A DNA stretch of 32,405 nt from Paludibacteraceae bacterium (GCA_017630395.1 JAGBVI010000031.1:1-32405); one strand, 5' to 3'; counted from the first letter of the stretch, positions 6,862-16,217 are shown. Notes: a model not told the origin generated them from the sequence alone. Numbers and translations are program-made.

Positions 6862-7944
6862 GTGAATATTCTTTTTGTGAATACAAATATTGGCTACGGT
6901 GGAGCCTCAAAAATGATGGTTTGGGTAGCTTCTCAGATGGCAGAGAAGGGACATGATGTCACTTTCTTTACTTATCGTAGTGATGAAAAGTTACAGATTT
7001 TGAATCCTAAAGTTAAGCATATACATAATCAATTGGAGGACAAAGCCGGCAAGCATAAGCATTTTGTGTCGTGTGTCAAATCTTTACATGAACTTATTGT
7101 AAAAGGCAATTATGATGTAGTTATTGCATTTCTTTCACCTTCCATACTAAGAGTTGCTTTGGCTTCTATCAAAACAGATTGCAAGGTGTTATTTTCAGAA
7201 CGGGCTGACCCTTCTCAAAAGGTAACATCATTGAAGTTAAAAATTATAAAATGGGTTAATAGAATTGCATTTAATAGAGCTGATGCTTTTGTTTTTCAAA
7301 CACCTAAGGCTGCATCTTTTTTTTCTAAAAAAGTGCAAGAGAATGGAGTTGTGATTCCTAATCCTATTCGACCCTTGAAACGAACCAAGAAAAGAGTTTT
7401 TGGCGGTGATAAGACAATAGTTTGTGTCGCTCGTTTAGACATTAAACAGAAGCGACAAGATTTGCTTATTGATGCGTTTATTGAAATTAGTCATAAATAT
7501 CCCTATTATTCATTATGTCTTTATGGAGACGGATTGAATGATGATGAGGTAATCTTGCGAGAGAAGGCAACAGGGTATCCCAATGTGAAATTTATGGGAC
7601 CTACTACAGATGTTGTTGAGGTAATTCAGAATGCAACGATGTTTGTTCTCTCTTCCGATTTTGAAGGTATTCCCAATGCACTTTTAGAATCAATGTCTAT
7701 TGGAGTCCCTTCTGTATCCACAGATTGTTCTCCTGGGGGGGCGGCTATGTTGATTAGAAATAAGGAAAATGGACTTTTAGTTCCAAAAGGAGATGTGAAG
7801 GCTTTAGCTACTGCTATGGAATTTATCATTACTCATCCTGCCGAATCTGAAAGAATGGCAATTCAAGCAACAGAGGTAAATGAATTGTATGCAGAAACAG
7901 AGATCGCTGGTAAGTGGGAGTCATTTTTAACAAAGTTGAAGTAA
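6862..7944 (+). CDS. Glycosyltransferase family 4 (GT-B)
   Basis: A 360-residue retaining glycosyltransferase, cytosolic and membrane-associated. The N-terminal nucleotide-fold NILFVNTNIGYGGASKMMVW has the glycine-rich loop of GT4 enzymes. Mid-domain features are LFSERADPS, FQTPKAASFF and VVIPNPI. The C-terminal donor domain has VCVARLDIKQKRQDLLIDAF, the acidic motif EGIPNALLE (near 267) and SVSTDCSPGGAAMLI. The start is GTG at 6862; no better ATG exists in frame. Sugar specificity is unknown. The stop TAA shares its last A with the ATG of the next gene (TAATG), indicating one transcript. Confidence 0.88.
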   Translation: MNILFVNTNIGYGGASKMMVWVASQMAEKGHDVTFFTYRSDEKLQILNPKVKHIHNQLEDKAGKHKHFVSCVKSLHELIVKGNYDVVIAFLSPSILRVALASIKTDCKVLFSERADPSQKVTSLKLKIIKWVNRIAFNRADAFVFQTPKAASFFSKKVQENGVVIPNPIRPLKRTKKRVFGGDKTIVCVARLDIKQKRQDLLIDAFIEISHKYPYYSLCLYGDGLNDDEVILREKATGYPNVKFMGPTTDVVEVIQNATMFVLSSDFEGIPNALLESMSIGVPSVSTDCSPGGAAMLIRNKENGLLVPKGDVKALATAMEFIITHPAESERMAIQATEVNELYAETEIAGKWESFLTKLK

Positions 7945-8924
7945 TGAAAAAACAATATAATGGTTTAGATTTACTGAAGTTTGTAATGTCACTGATGGTG
8001 GTGATGATTCACGTGAAGCCAAATGGTCATAGTGAATTCTTAACAATGTTTTTACACCCCTTTCTCAGTATAGCAGTGCCAATGTTTTTTCTGATTAGTA
8101 GTGCATTGTTATTTAGTAAATTAAACGGGTGTTTAGACGTGCTTAAATACATTAAAAGAATAGGGATTCTCTATCTGTCTTGGTTGGTGATAGATGGATG
8201 GTTTATAATTGTGCGCAAGCCTTATTTTGATAAGGATCTTTGGTGTGGACTTTTAGACTTTGTTAAAGACTTGATATTTGGTACAACCTTCCCTGGTTCT
8301 TGGTATTTGTCTGCTTCTGTGATGGGAGTGGTATTGGTGTATATTTTGTCAAGAATATTGAATAAATACATAGTGTTTCTAATAACCCTCGTTATTGCTC
8401 TGTATGTATCATACGCGGAACAGCTATCTCCGTCAATGCAGATATTTTATGATTGGTATGCTGCTAATTTTAGAGAAGAAGTTTGTTTGAGTTTCCCTGC
8501 TCAGATGGTTTGGATCTCGTTAGGACATTTATTGTCGTTTTGGCTTGTCAAGATGGAGAACAATAGGCTTATCTTATTACCAATGGCAGCAGGAGTATTT
8601 ATAGTTGCGTTTACAGTTTTTGAGTTCCACCCTTTATTTATGCTAAAGATAATGATGGTTGTATCACTTTTTGCAACTTGTCTTTTGGTTCAGTTATCAG
8701 AGAATAAGATATACAAACGTCTTCGTAATTATAGTATTCTAATGTTCTTTTTTCACTTTAGCATAGCAGGTAAGATGTTTTTTTTTTGTAGATTTTTTGG
8801 AGATACCCTTGTTACAAATTGGTTATATTATATTTTAGTGGTGGTCGTTAGTATTGCTTTTTCTGAAATTATATTGAGGCTTGAAAAATATAAGTATTTT
8901 AAGTTTTTAAGATATACTCATTAA
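7944..8924 (+). CDS. Membrane acyltransferase (acyltransferase 3 family)
   Basis: A 326-residue integral membrane protein with about 10 transmembrane segments, likely an O-acetyltransferase acting on a sugar. The start GLDLLKFVMSLMVVMIHVKP carries the family's first-helix His, and the extracytoplasmic segment GTTFPGSWYLSASVMGV is typical. The native ATG is 7944, overlapping the previous stop as TAATG. A frame-open ATG at 7914 would lie inside the upstream gene. The stop again overlaps the next ATG. A second, broken acyltransferase gene lies at 20501. Confidence 0.85.
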   Translation: MKKQYNGLDLLKFVMSLMVVMIHVKPNGHSEFLTMFLHPFLSIAVPMFFLISSALLFSKLNGCLDVLKYIKRIGILYLSWLVIDGWFIIVRKPYFDKDLWCGLLDFVKDLIFGTTFPGSWYLSASVMGVVLVYILSRILNKYIVFLITLVIALYVSYAEQLSPSMQIFYDWYAANFREEVCLSFPAQMVWISLGHLLSFWLVKMENNRLILLPMAAGVFIVAFTVFEFHPLFMLKIMMVVSLFATCLLVQLSENKIYKRLRNYSILMFFFHFSIAGKMFFFCRFFGDTLVTNWLYYILVVVVSIAFSEIILRLEKYKYFKFLRYTH

Positions 8925-10048
8925 TGAAATCAATAGGCATAATAACTATTCATAAAATCAATAACTATGGTTCTGTTTTTCAAGCTTATGCTTTGCAGAA
9001 AGTGTGTGAGGACTTAGGATATAAAGTAGAAATTATAGACTATAATTACCCTAATTCTTTTCACATTCATAGGAGGTATGCAAGTCATGAAGATTCTCAG
9101 CCTAACGAGCCGAAATGGATTAAGATGCTTTATGCATTTGAACTGTTAAAGCAACATAAAGGAATTGAAGATTTTGTGAACAAGTTTCAAAAACTTTCTT
9201 CAAAACAATATAATCACCCCTCAGAATTGAATAATGATGCTCCTCATTATGATATTTATATAACAGGAAGTGACCAGCTTTGGAATCCTCGTCATTGTAA
9301 TGGTGATCCTGCTTTTTTGCTCCATTTTGCACCTGATGATGCACTTAAGATTAGTTATGCAGCCAGTATTGGAGCGAATTCTATTCCTGAAGAACTAAAA
9401 CCTCAGTATAAAGAATTACTAAAACGCTATACTCATATATCAGTTAGAGAGAATTCTGGTGTGCAGGTAGTTAATGATGTGGCAGGTAAAGAGGCTACCG
9501 TTGTTCTTGACCCTACGTTGTTGCTTAGCAGAGACCAATGGAATCTGATAGCAACGCCTAAACGTCTGTTTAAGAAAAAATACATTCTTTGTTATTTCTT
9601 GAATTACACTTTTAATGCTTTTCCATACGTTGACCAACTAGCCAACTATGTGCAAAAGCAAACCGGATGTGAGATTGTGCGAGTTGCACGTCCACCTCAT
9701 AGGATAGGTTTGCCTCATACTCATTATCGAGTTAATGCATCTCCTGAAGAATTCCTGGCTTTGGTGCGTGATGCAGAGATGGTGTTGACTACTTCTTTCC
9801 ATGGGACTGCATTTGCTGTTAATTTTGGGAAACCGGTATTTTCTGTTGTGCAGAATAAAGATGCAAGCGATAGTAGACAAGTTAGCTTGATGTGCAATTT
9901 AGGTTTGGAAGATCAAATTCTCTCAATTAAAGATTCGATGCCTGACAGCTGCAGATTTATTTATGATGTACAGTCTGAACAGATGCTTTTGGAGAAATTG
10001 AGAGCTAAGTCAGTGGACTTTCTAAAAAATGCATTACGAGATGAGTAA
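8924..10048 (+). CDS. Polysaccharide pyruvyl transferase family protein
   Basis: A 374-residue protein of the PS_pyruv_trans family (PF04230), predicted to add pyruvate ketals from phosphoenolpyruvate to sugars of the repeat unit. Family marks are an N-terminal NNYGSVFQAYALQKVCEDLG, DIYITGSDQLWNPRH (near 115), KISYAASIG, VVLDPTLLL and the C-terminal VLTTSFHGTAFAVNFGKPVF (near 288). Its 3' end overlaps the following Fe-S protein gene by 8 bp. This pairing is common in Bacteroidota glycan loci, although the reason is not known to me. Confidence 0.88.
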   Translation: MKSIGIITIHKINNYGSVFQAYALQKVCEDLGYKVEIIDYNYPNSFHIHRRYASHEDSQPNEPKWIKMLYAFELLKQHKGIEDFVNKFQKLSSKQYNHPSELNNDAPHYDIYITGSDQLWNPRHCNGDPAFLLHFAPDDALKISYAASIGANSIPEELKPQYKELLKRYTHISVRENSGVQVVNDVAGKEATVVLDPTLLLSRDQWNLIATPKRLFKKKYILCYFLNYTFNAFPYVDQLANYVQKQTGCEIVRVARPPHRIGLPHTHYRVNASPEEFLALVRDAEMVLTTSFHGTAFAVNFGKPVFSVVQNKDASDSRQVSLMCNLGLEDQILSIKDSMPDSCRFIYDVQSEQMLLEKLRAKSVDFLKNALRDE

Positions 10049-11219
10049 GATACAATTGTGCGATAAATATAGGTGCACACAATGCATGGCATGCGTCAAT
10101 GCTTGCCCTAAGCACTGCATAACCATGGTAGATGCAGGTGAAGGTTTTGATGTTCCAAAGATAAATGACGGTGCTTGTATAGAATGCGGTGCTTGTACGA
10201 AAGTTTGCCATGGGATATCGCCTATTGGTGAATATTATACTCCTTTGAAGACATTAGCATGTTGGACAAAGAATGATGAAGACCGCAAGAGGAGTTCTTC
10301 AGGAGGTGCTTTTAGTGTACTTGCACGTAGGGTATTATCTGATAATGGTATGGTATTTGGTGCAACGATGGATGCCAATCTTCAAGTGAAACACATCTGT
10401 ATAGATAATGCTGAAGATATTGTAAAGTTGCAGGGAAGCAAGTATGTACAGTCTTTTATGGGAGATACCTATAAGCAAGTGCGAGACCTATTAAGACAAG
10501 AGAGATTGGTACTCTTTACGGGTACACCTTGTCAGGTGGGAGGACTTCTTGCCTTTCTGCGTAAAAAATACAATAATCTCATTACATGTGATATGGTTTG
10601 TCATGGTGTTCCATCACAAAAGGCGTTTGATGCTTTCTGTGAGAGGACACATCTTAAAGATAGATGTCAAGGTGTGAGTTTTCGTTTTACGGCAGGTTGG
10701 GGCTACCAACTCGCTTGCGAGTTGGTAGCCCCAACGCAAGCTGGGGATTCCGACTCGACCCACGTTGTTCGTAAAGTCGTGAATCCTCGAAACGCTTGGT
10801 ATATGCGAGCATTCAATAAGGGATTGATGTTCAACGAAACTTGTTTCTCATGCGCCTATACAATCCCTCAGCGAGTAAGTGATTTTACTATGGCAGACTA
10901 TTGGGGATTGGGAGCAAAGATTCCTTTTAATCATCCCACTCATAGAGGTGTTTCGATGTTGTTAATCAACAATCAAAAGGCAATGGAGATAATTAATAAC
11001 TGTCCAGACCTTTTTTTTGAAGAGCGTACATTAGAAGAAGCTATTGAAGGGAATCATAATCTTTCGCATAACTCAGAACGCCCTATAGGTCGCGATACTT
11101 TTATTCATGATATGCAAACAATGGAGATTAATGCTCTAATTAGAAAGTATGGCATTAAGGAATCGTTAAGAGATTATCTTCGATTACTAAAACAGTGGAT
11201 TAATAGCAAAAGAGTATGA
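10041..11219 (+). CDS. Fe-S protein, coenzyme F420 hydrogenase/dehydrogenase beta-subunit-like
   Basis: 392 residues from the ATG at 10041 (an earlier ATG at 10029 is less likely). Two ferredoxin motifs are seen: C12-x2-C15-x2-C18-x3-C22-P, and C46-x2-C49-x2-C52-x3-C56. The FrhB/FdhB N- and C-terminal domains follow, with KRSSSGGAFSVLARRVL, FTGTPCQVGGLLAFL, CDMVCHGVPS and VSDFTMADYWGLG. Such proteins bind flavin in archaeal relatives. In Bacteroidota capsule loci they sit beside pyruvyl transferases, and their substrate is unknown. Codons for residues 219-232 contain a near-perfect 40-nt palindrome. Overlaps with both neighbours imply translational coupling. Confidence 0.85.
   Translation: MSKIQLCDKYRCTQCMACVNACPKHCITMVDAGEGFDVPKINDGACIECGACTKVCHGISPIGEYYTPLKTLACWTKNDEDRKRSSSGGAFSVLARRVLSDNGMVFGATMDANLQVKHICIDNAEDIVKLQGSKYVQSFMGDTYKQVRDLLRQERLVLFTGTPCQVGGLLAFLRKKYNNLITCDMVCHGVPSQKAFDAFCERTHLKDRCQGVSFRFTAGWGYQLACELVAPTQAGDSDSTHVVRKVVNPRNAWYMRAFNKGLMFNETCFSCAYTIPQRVSDFTMADYWGLGAKIPFNHPTHRGVSMLLINNQKAMEIINNCPDLFFEERTLEEAIEGNHNLSHNSERPIGRDTFIHDMQTMEINALIRKYGIKESLRDYLRLLKQWINSKRV
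10696..10735. repeat. Perfect 19-bp-arm palindrome inside a coding sequence
   Basis: Left arm GTTGGGGCTACCAACTCGC (10696-10714), loop TT, right arm GCGAGTTGGTAGCCCCAAC (10717-10735). There is no mismatch, and the composition is far more GC-rich than the surroundings. It is read in frame as GWGYQLACELVAPT. The first half looks native, since GWGYxL recurs in relatives from memory. The second half and the following GC-rich segment to about 10775 are less typical of the gene. Confidence 0.9.
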
Positions 11220-12202
11220 AGATAAGTTTTATATTACCGGTTTATAACGTAGAAGCATATTTGCGTGAATGTGTAGATAGTTTAACCTGTCAAACATTTA
11301 AAGATTTTGAAATAATTTTGGTGGATGATGGTAGCCCTGATGGTTGTCCGGCACTGTGCGATCAATTAGCTACAGAGGATAATCGTATTAAAGTGTTGCA
11401 TAAGCCTAATGGAGGCCTCTCTGATGCTCGAAATGCAGGATTGAAGGTTGCTTCTGGAGATTATGTTATCTTTGTAGATAGTGACGATAAATGGATTGGT
11501 GAAAATAGCTTAGAAAAATTAATAGAACTTATTAGAATTTATCCTGAATGTCAATTTTACGGATTCAACTGTCAATACTTTTATCCCGCAACGAATAGCT
11601 ATCGCAAGTGGGTTGCTTATGCCGAAAATATATTAATTCCAATCAATGGGAGTTCTGCAATGTGTGCGTTAGTTGAATCAGGAACATTCCCAATGAGTGC
11701 TGATTTAAAAGTATTTAATAAATCTTTTCTTCTTGATAACAAATTGTATTTTGAAAAAGGAATAATGGCTGAAGATATACCATGGTTTATCAGTGTCTTA
11801 GAAAAGTGTAGTAAATGTATCTTTTCAAATCAATATATTTATGCATATCGGCAAAATGTAATAGGAAGTATTACTCAAAGTTTTGGAGAACGTAGTTTTA
11901 ATAATCTTTTTATGATAATAAAACGAGAATTGAGTTGGATTGAAAATAGACAGTTTGATTATGAGGCAAAGCAGGCATTGTATTCTTTTTTAGCCTATGA
12001 GTATTGTATTTTATTGGCAAGTATAAGGCGGTTAGATAATTCACTGCGATGTTTAAAACGCAAAGAATTGTTGGAATACAAATGGTTATTAAAATATGAT
12101 ACACATCCCAAAGTGAAGAAGGTAGCTTTCCTATATAAAATTATTGGAATTAAGTGGATTGAAATAATTTTGAATAAATATTTAATGTATGCAAGAAAAT
12201 AG
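11216..12202 (+). CDS. Glycosyltransferase family 2 (GT-A)
   Basis: A 328-residue inverting glycosyltransferase. The N-terminal GT-A domain shows SFILPVYNVEAYLRECVDSL, EIILVDDGSPDG, NGGLSDARNAGL and the metal-binding YVIFVDSDDKWI (DxD-type, near 83-93). The second part contains the GIMAEDIPWF segment that often carries the catalytic-base ED pair. The start overlaps the previous stop as ATGA. The downstream gene starts 14 bp before its end. Donor and acceptor are unknown. It most likely adds one sugar of the repeat unit on the cytosolic face of the membrane. Confidence 0.9.
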   Translation: MKISFILPVYNVEAYLRECVDSLTCQTFKDFEIILVDDGSPDGCPALCDQLATEDNRIKVLHKPNGGLSDARNAGLKVASGDYVIFVDSDDKWIGENSLEKLIELIRIYPECQFYGFNCQYFYPATNSYRKWVAYAENILIPINGSSAMCALVESGTFPMSADLKVFNKSFLLDNKLYFEKGIMAEDIPWFISVLEKCSKCIFSNQYIYAYRQNVIGSITQSFGERSFNNLFMIIKRELSWIENRQFDYEAKQALYSFLAYEYCILLASIRRLDNSLRCLKRKELLEYKWLLKYDTHPKVKKVAFLYKIIGIKWIEIILNKYLMYARK

Positions 12203-13340
12203 GAGATATAAAATATTCCGAATCTCTACAGTCCCAACATCAATGAATAATTTTTGCAAAGGATTTTTGGCTCAGTTGTCTGAAGAATATGACGTTGTTG
12301 CCATTTCTTCTGCAGGAAATGCATTGAAGGAGATTGAAGAAAGGGAGAATATCCGAACTATTCCAATTCACATGGAACGAAGAATTTCTATTCTTAAAGA
12401 TTTTATCTCTTTGATAAATTTGGTAAGGTTGTTTATGAAAGAGAAACCTGATTTAGTTCATTCTATGACGCCTAAGGCTGGATTATTGTCTATGGTAGCA
12501 GGTTTTTTAACTCGTGTTCCTATCAGAATACATACTTTTACGGGATTGGTATTTCCAACTAAAAAGGGTTTTATCAAGTATGTATTAATCGCGATGGATA
12601 AAATAACATGTTGGTGTGCAACTTATATCAATCCAGAAGGGGAAGGTGTTAAAACCGATTTAAAAAGAATAACAAATAAACCCTTGCATATAATTGGTAA
12701 CGGAAATGTTAGAGGTGTAGATATGAATTATTATTCCCAGACAGAGAGTTTATTGAAGATTTCTAAATCTCTAAGAGAAGATAATACTAAAATATTCTGT
12801 TACGTAGGAAGAATTGTTCAAGATAAAGGTATTAATGAATTGGTTGAAGCCTTTTCAAAATTGGTAAAAGAATTTTCTAATATTAAGTTATTTTTAATAG
12901 GTGATTATGAAGATAAAATTGATCCAATTTTGCCGATAACAAGACAATGTATTGAACAAATACGGGAGATTGAATTTTGTGGATATCAGAACGATGTTCG
13001 TCCATGGTTATTAGCATCAGATTATTTTGTACTTCCTTCTTATAGAGAAGGTTTTCCAAACTCTGTATTAGAAGCCGGTGCTATGGGGCTGCCGTGTATT
13101 GTTACCAATATTAATGGTAGTAATGAGATTATAGAGAATGGCATAAATGGAGAAATTGTTGAACCTAAAGATGCAGAGCAATTGTATAGAAAAATGAGAG
13201 AGTGGCTTTTGAATCCTGAAAAAGTTGAAGAAATGGCAAAGAATGCAAGAGGTATAGTTGAATCAAAATTTGAACAGCAATGTTTGTGGGACAATATTCA
13301 AAAAACATATAAGGAGTTGTTGTCTAATAAATGTAGTTAG
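12189..13340 (+). CDS. Glycosyltransferase family 4, PglA/CapM-like
   Basis: A 383-residue GT4 enzyme resembling those encoded next to PglC-type initiating transferases. Marks are an N-terminal [50 protein letters not shown], the linker [20 protein letters not shown], and the donor-site motif [20 protein letters not shown] (near 285). In Campylobacter jejuni the equivalent enzyme PglA adds GalNAc to di-N-acetylbacillosamine. Position directly before a PglC and PglD pair suggests it adds the second sugar here. The exact sugar is inference. Confidence 0.85.
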   Translation: MQENRRYKIFRISTVPTSMNNFCKGFLAQLSEEYDVVAISSAGNALKEIEERENIRTIPIHMERRISILKDFISLINLVRLFMKEKPDLVHSMTPKAGLLSMVAGFLTRVPIRIHTFTGLVFPTKKGFIKYVLIAMDKITCWCATYINPEGEGVKTDLKRITNKPLHIIGNGNVRGVDMNYYSQTESLLKISKSLREDNTKIFCYVGRIVQDKGINELVEAFSKLVKEFSNIKLFLIGDYEDKIDPILPITRQCIEQIREIEFCGYQNDVRPWLLASDYFVLPSYREGFPNSVLEAGAMGLPCIVTNINGSNEIIENGINGEIVEPKDAEQLYRKMREWLLNPEKVEEMAKNARGIVESKFEQQCLWDNIQKTYKELLSNKCS

Positions 13341-13359
13341 ATATAAATATGATGTAATT

Positions 13360-13968
13360 ATGTACAAAAACTATTTCAAGCGTTTTTTAGATTTTACGGT
13401 CGCAATGATTCTTCTACTGCTAATTTGGCCGTTTCTTTTGATTGTAACTATTGGGCTTCATTTTGCCAATAAGGGAGCCGGCGCATTTTTTATACAGGAA
13501 AGACCGGGAAAAGATGAGAAGATATTTAAGATATTTAAGTTTAAAACAATGACTGATCAGAGGGATGCACAAGGTAATTTATTACCAGATTGTGATAGAT
13601 TAACAAAGGTTGGTAAATTTATTCGTTCAACATCTATAGATGAATTGCCACAATTGTTAAATGTCTTAAAAGGTGATATGTCTATAATAGGCCCCAGGCC
13701 ATTGTTGGTTCAGTATTTACCTCTTTACTCAAAAGAACAAGCAAGGCGTCATGAAGTGAGACCTGGTATTACCGGTTGGGCTCAATGTAATGGACGAAAT
13801 GGTATTAGTTGGCAAAAAAAGTTTGAATTGGATGTGTGGTATGTTGATAATTGTTCATTACTTTTGGACTTGAAGATAATTCTTTTTACGATTAAGAAAG
13901 TTTTGAGTAGAGAAGGAATAAAGAGTAGTAGTTGTTCAACCATGCAGATTTTTGATGGATTAAATTAA
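13360..13968 (+). CDS. pglC: Initiating phosphoglycosyl transferase, PglC type
   Basis: A 202-residue monotopic phosphoglycosyl transferase that moves phospho-sugar from a UDP-sugar to undecaprenyl phosphate, the first membrane step. It has the short form of the bacterial sugar transferase fold: one re-entrant hydrophobic helix (about 10-33), [20 protein letters not shown], the catalytic Asp-Glu dyad D94-E95 in [20 protein letters not shown], then GPRPLL and [18 protein letters not shown]. Length and dyad position match Campylobacter PglC. A frame-open start at 13258 lies inside the upstream gene and is rejected in favour of ATG 13360. With the neighbouring pglD, pglE and pglF types, the substrate is probably UDP-di-N-acetylbacillosamine. 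Confidence 0.85.
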   Translation: MYKNYFKRFLDFTVAMILLLLIWPFLLIVTIGLHFANKGAGAFFIQERPGKDEKIFKIFKFKTMTDQRDAQGNLLPDCDRLTKVGKFIRSTSIDELPQLLNVLKGDMSIIGPRPLLVQYLPLYSKEQARRHEVRPGITGWAQCNGRNGISWQKKFELDVWYVDNCSLLLDLKIILFTIKKVLSREGIKSSSCSTMQIFDGLN

Positions 13969-13975
13969 GTAGAAT

Positions 13976-14584
13976 ATGATTTTATATGGAGCTAGCGGTC
14001 ATGCAAAAGTGATTATTGATATCTTAATTGATAATAAAATTAATATTGATGGATTAATAGATGATAATAATCAAATCGAAGAGTTGTTGGATTATCCAGT
14101 TTACCATTGTTTGACAAAATTTAATTCAGTGAAAAACAAGTCGTATATTGTTAGCATTGGTAATAACAGGATTAGAAAAGAAATTGTGGCGAAACTCGGT
14201 GATGTGAAATTTGGAACAGTGGTTCATTCGTCTGTAATTTTATCTCCTTTCGTCTCTTTGGGTGTTGGAGTTGTTGTAATGCATGGTTCTATTATAAATT
14301 CTTCCTCAAAAATAGGAAATCATGTAATTATTAATTCAAGAGCAGTTGTGGAGCATGATTGTTTGGTTGGTGATTATGTGCATATTTCTCCAGGTGCAAT
14401 TTTATGTGGAAATGTAAAATTAGAGGAAGGTGTATGGGTTGGGGCAGGAGCAACAATAAAGCAGGGAGTTACCATTGGTAAATGGAGTGTAATTGGGGCA
14501 GGAGCTGTTGTTATCAGCGATGTGCCGTCAAATGTTGTTGTTGCTGGTGTCCCTTCAAAATTGATTAAAGTTCATGATGTTTAG
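13976..14584 (+). CDS. pglD: UDP-amino-sugar N-acetyltransferase, PglD/NeuD family
   Basis: A 202-residue acetyl-CoA-dependent N-acetyltransferase. The N-terminal Rossmann-like part, MILYGASGHAKVIIDILIDN, binds the UDP-sugar. The rest is a left-handed beta-helix of hexapeptide repeats (about 80-195) with the catalytic His in NSRAVVEHDC (H127), ending in VVVAGVPSKLIK. It is expected to acetylate the 4-amino group of UDP-4-amino-4,6-dideoxy-GlcNAc to make UDP-di-N-acetylbacillosamine. It starts 7 bp after the pglC stop. It could also be a NeuD-type protein with another amino-sugar substrate; the context favours PglD. Confidence 0.85.
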   Translation: MILYGASGHAKVIIDILIDNKINIDGLIDDNNQIEELLDYPVYHCLTKFNSVKNKSYIVSIGNNRIRKEIVAKLGDVKFGTVVHSSVILSPFVSLGVGVVVMHGSIINSSSKIGNHVIINSRAVVEHDCLVGDYVHISPGAILCGNVKLEEGVWVGAGATIKQGVTIGKWSVIGAGAVVISDVPSNVVVAGVPSKLIKVHDV

Positions 14585-14710
14585 CGTGGAAAAAGAAAAC
14601 CAACTTTGGACAACTGAATATATCTTTCTTTTTTCCTCATGAATGAGTGGGGCTTGGTCAAAAATAAGAGAAAGATTCTTTGGTATACTCATACAATTCT
14701 AAAAGATTAG

Positions 14711-14938
14711 TTGACTAAATTATGTAAATATTGCATTTGCTTCGTGATTATAGACTTTCTTGATTTTTGTTCTACTCCTCGAAGTATGGCTGAAATCATG
14801 GAGCATCTTGAACTTAAGCACAGATACAACGTAAAGCATCGCTATATTGACCCACTTATAGAAGGTGGTTTTTGGGTTATGACTATTCCGGAAAAACCTA
14901 ATAGCCGGAGCCCAAAATACAAACAAGCATTGACTTAG
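14711..14938 (+). pseudogene. C-terminal winged-helix remnant of a Fic- or AlbA_2-type protein
   Basis: A 75-codon frame that has only a TTG start, with an in-frame TAG immediately before it. The sequence contains PRSMAEIMEHLELKHRYNVK, YIDPLIEGGFWVMTIPEKPN and SRSPKYKQ. This is the wHTH tail found at the C-terminus of Fic-family and AlbA_2/divergent-AAA ATP-binding proteins (pattern TiPdKPnSrxQKY). The catalytic portion is absent, so it is a 5'-deleted remnant between pglD and the pglE-like gene. Confidence 0.65.
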
Positions 14939-14971
14939 TCACTTTACTTGGTCACTCTTGAGTGACTAAGT
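14933..14971 (+). repeat. 11-bp-arm inverted repeat at the end of the wHTH remnant
   Basis: ACTTAGTCACT (14933-14943) and AGTGACTAAGT (14961-14971) form perfect arms around a 17-base loop containing a further GGTCACT. The stop codon of the remnant lies in the left arm. There is no T-run after it, so it is not a typical terminator. A related motif, TTAGTTGACTAA, occurs at 14707-14718. Confidence 0.6.
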
Positions 14972-15025
14972 TGATATTATTGTAGTTTTTATGTCTGTAT
15001 TGTTAATGTTTTAAAGTTACATTTT

Positions 15026-16180
15026 ATGCCACAAAAGAGAATATACCTATCTCTTGCCCACATGAGTGAGCAGGGATATGAACAGAAATATATCAAAGAG
15101 GCTTTTGATACCAATTGGGTAGTGCCGTTGGGACCGAATGTCACGGCTTTTGAGGAACTCTTAAAATCTTATTTGGGTGGAGAAAAAGAAGTGGTGGCTC
15201 TTTCGGCTGGTACTGCAGCTATTCATCTCGGACTTATTTTATTGGGTGTACAACCCGGCGATGAGGTCATTTGTCAGTCGTTCACTTTTTGTGCTTCTGC
15301 GAATCCTATCACCTATTTGGGCGCTACTCCCGTTTTTGTTGATAGCGAATCGGATACATGGAATATCTCTCCGGTGTTGTTGGAAAAAGCAATAGTGGAT
15401 AGAATCGCTAAAACCGGCAAAAAACCGAAGGCTATTATTCCTGTCCATCTTTATGGAATGCCGGCAAAAATGGATGAGATTATCGCCGTGGCTGATAAAT
15501 ATCAAATCCCAATATTGGAGGATGCTGCAGAGGCGTTGGGTTCGTGTTACAAGGGTGCTTACTGTGGAACGTTGGGCAAGGTGGCTGCTCTCTCTTTTAA
15601 TGGGAATAAGATGATAACTACTAGTGGAGGTGGTGCTTTGATTTGTTCTTCAGAAGAGAGGAAAAAAGAGGCTATGTTTTATGCGACACAGGCCAGAGAG
15701 AATTTTCCCTATTATCAACATGAAAAGATTGGGTATAATTATCGTATGAGTAATGTTTGTGCAGGAATCGGAAGAGGACAAATGGAGGTATTGGAGGAGC
15801 ATATCGCTCATCATAAACATATACATCAGTTGTACCAAAAGGCTTTCGACTCTTTTGAAGGAATCTCGTTGCAAGTTAATCCTAATGATGATTTTGATTC
15901 TAATTTCTGGCTTTCGACCATCTTAATTGATGAGAATAAAACGGGAGTGAATTATGAAACGTTGCGTGTGGAGTTGGATACAAAGAATATCGAAACTCGC
16001 CCATTGTGGAAACCATTGCATTTGCAACCAGTATTTTCTTCGGCACCTGCTTACGTTGATGGTACTTCTGAACGATTATTTCACCAAGGTTTATGTCTCC
16101 CTTCCGGTCCGTGTGTATCGGATGAGGATGTGAATTACATTGTTGATTCTATTGCGGAGATTATGGGAATCAGAAGTTAG
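15026..16180 (+). CDS. pglE: PLP sugar aminotransferase, PglE type (DegT/DnrJ/EryC1 family)
   Basis: A 384-residue PLP-dependent aminotransferase that would convert UDP-4-keto-6-deoxy-GlcNAc, with glutamate, to the 4-amino sugar. The start RIYLSLAHMSEQGYEQKYIK is typical of UDP-bacillosamine aminotransferases. Others are ALSAGTAAIHLGLILLG (phosphate-binding), EDAAEALGS (D166 pairs with the pyridine nitrogen) and the Schiff-base lysine K195 in SFNGNKMITTSGGG. It is separated from pglD by about 440 bp of remnant DNA. A strong hairpin terminator follows. The adjacent pglD and pglC and the later pglF type support the assignment. Confidence 0.86.
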   Translation: MPQKRIYLSLAHMSEQGYEQKYIKEAFDTNWVVPLGPNVTAFEELLKSYLGGEKEVVALSAGTAAIHLGLILLGVQPGDEVICQSFTFCASANPITYLGATPVFVDSESDTWNISPVLLEKAIVDRIAKTGKKPKAIIPVHLYGMPAKMDEIIAVADKYQIPILEDAAEALGSCYKGAYCGTLGKVAALSFNGNKMITTSGGGALICSSEERKKEAMFYATQARENFPYYQHEKIGYNYRMSNVCAGIGRGQMEVLEEHIAHHKHIHQLYQKAFDSFEGISLQVNPNDDFDSNFWLSTILIDENKTGVNYETLRVELDTKNIETRPLWKPLHLQPVFSSAPAYVDGTSERLFHQGLCLPSGPCVSDEDVNYIVDSIAEIMGIRS

Positions 16181-16217
16181 GAGTCTCATTGCCCACCTTA
16201 GTTTTAGCGATATTTAT

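Noticed and set aside
14585-14710. Terminator or element after pglD (ATCTTTC and GAAAGAT segments)
   Set aside because: The pairing is imperfect, with a long loop and no T-run after the second arm, so no clear feature can be supported.
14933-14971. Intrinsic terminator
   Set aside because: The arms are perfect, but the stem is AT-rich, the loop is long and no T-run follows. Listed as an inverted repeat only.
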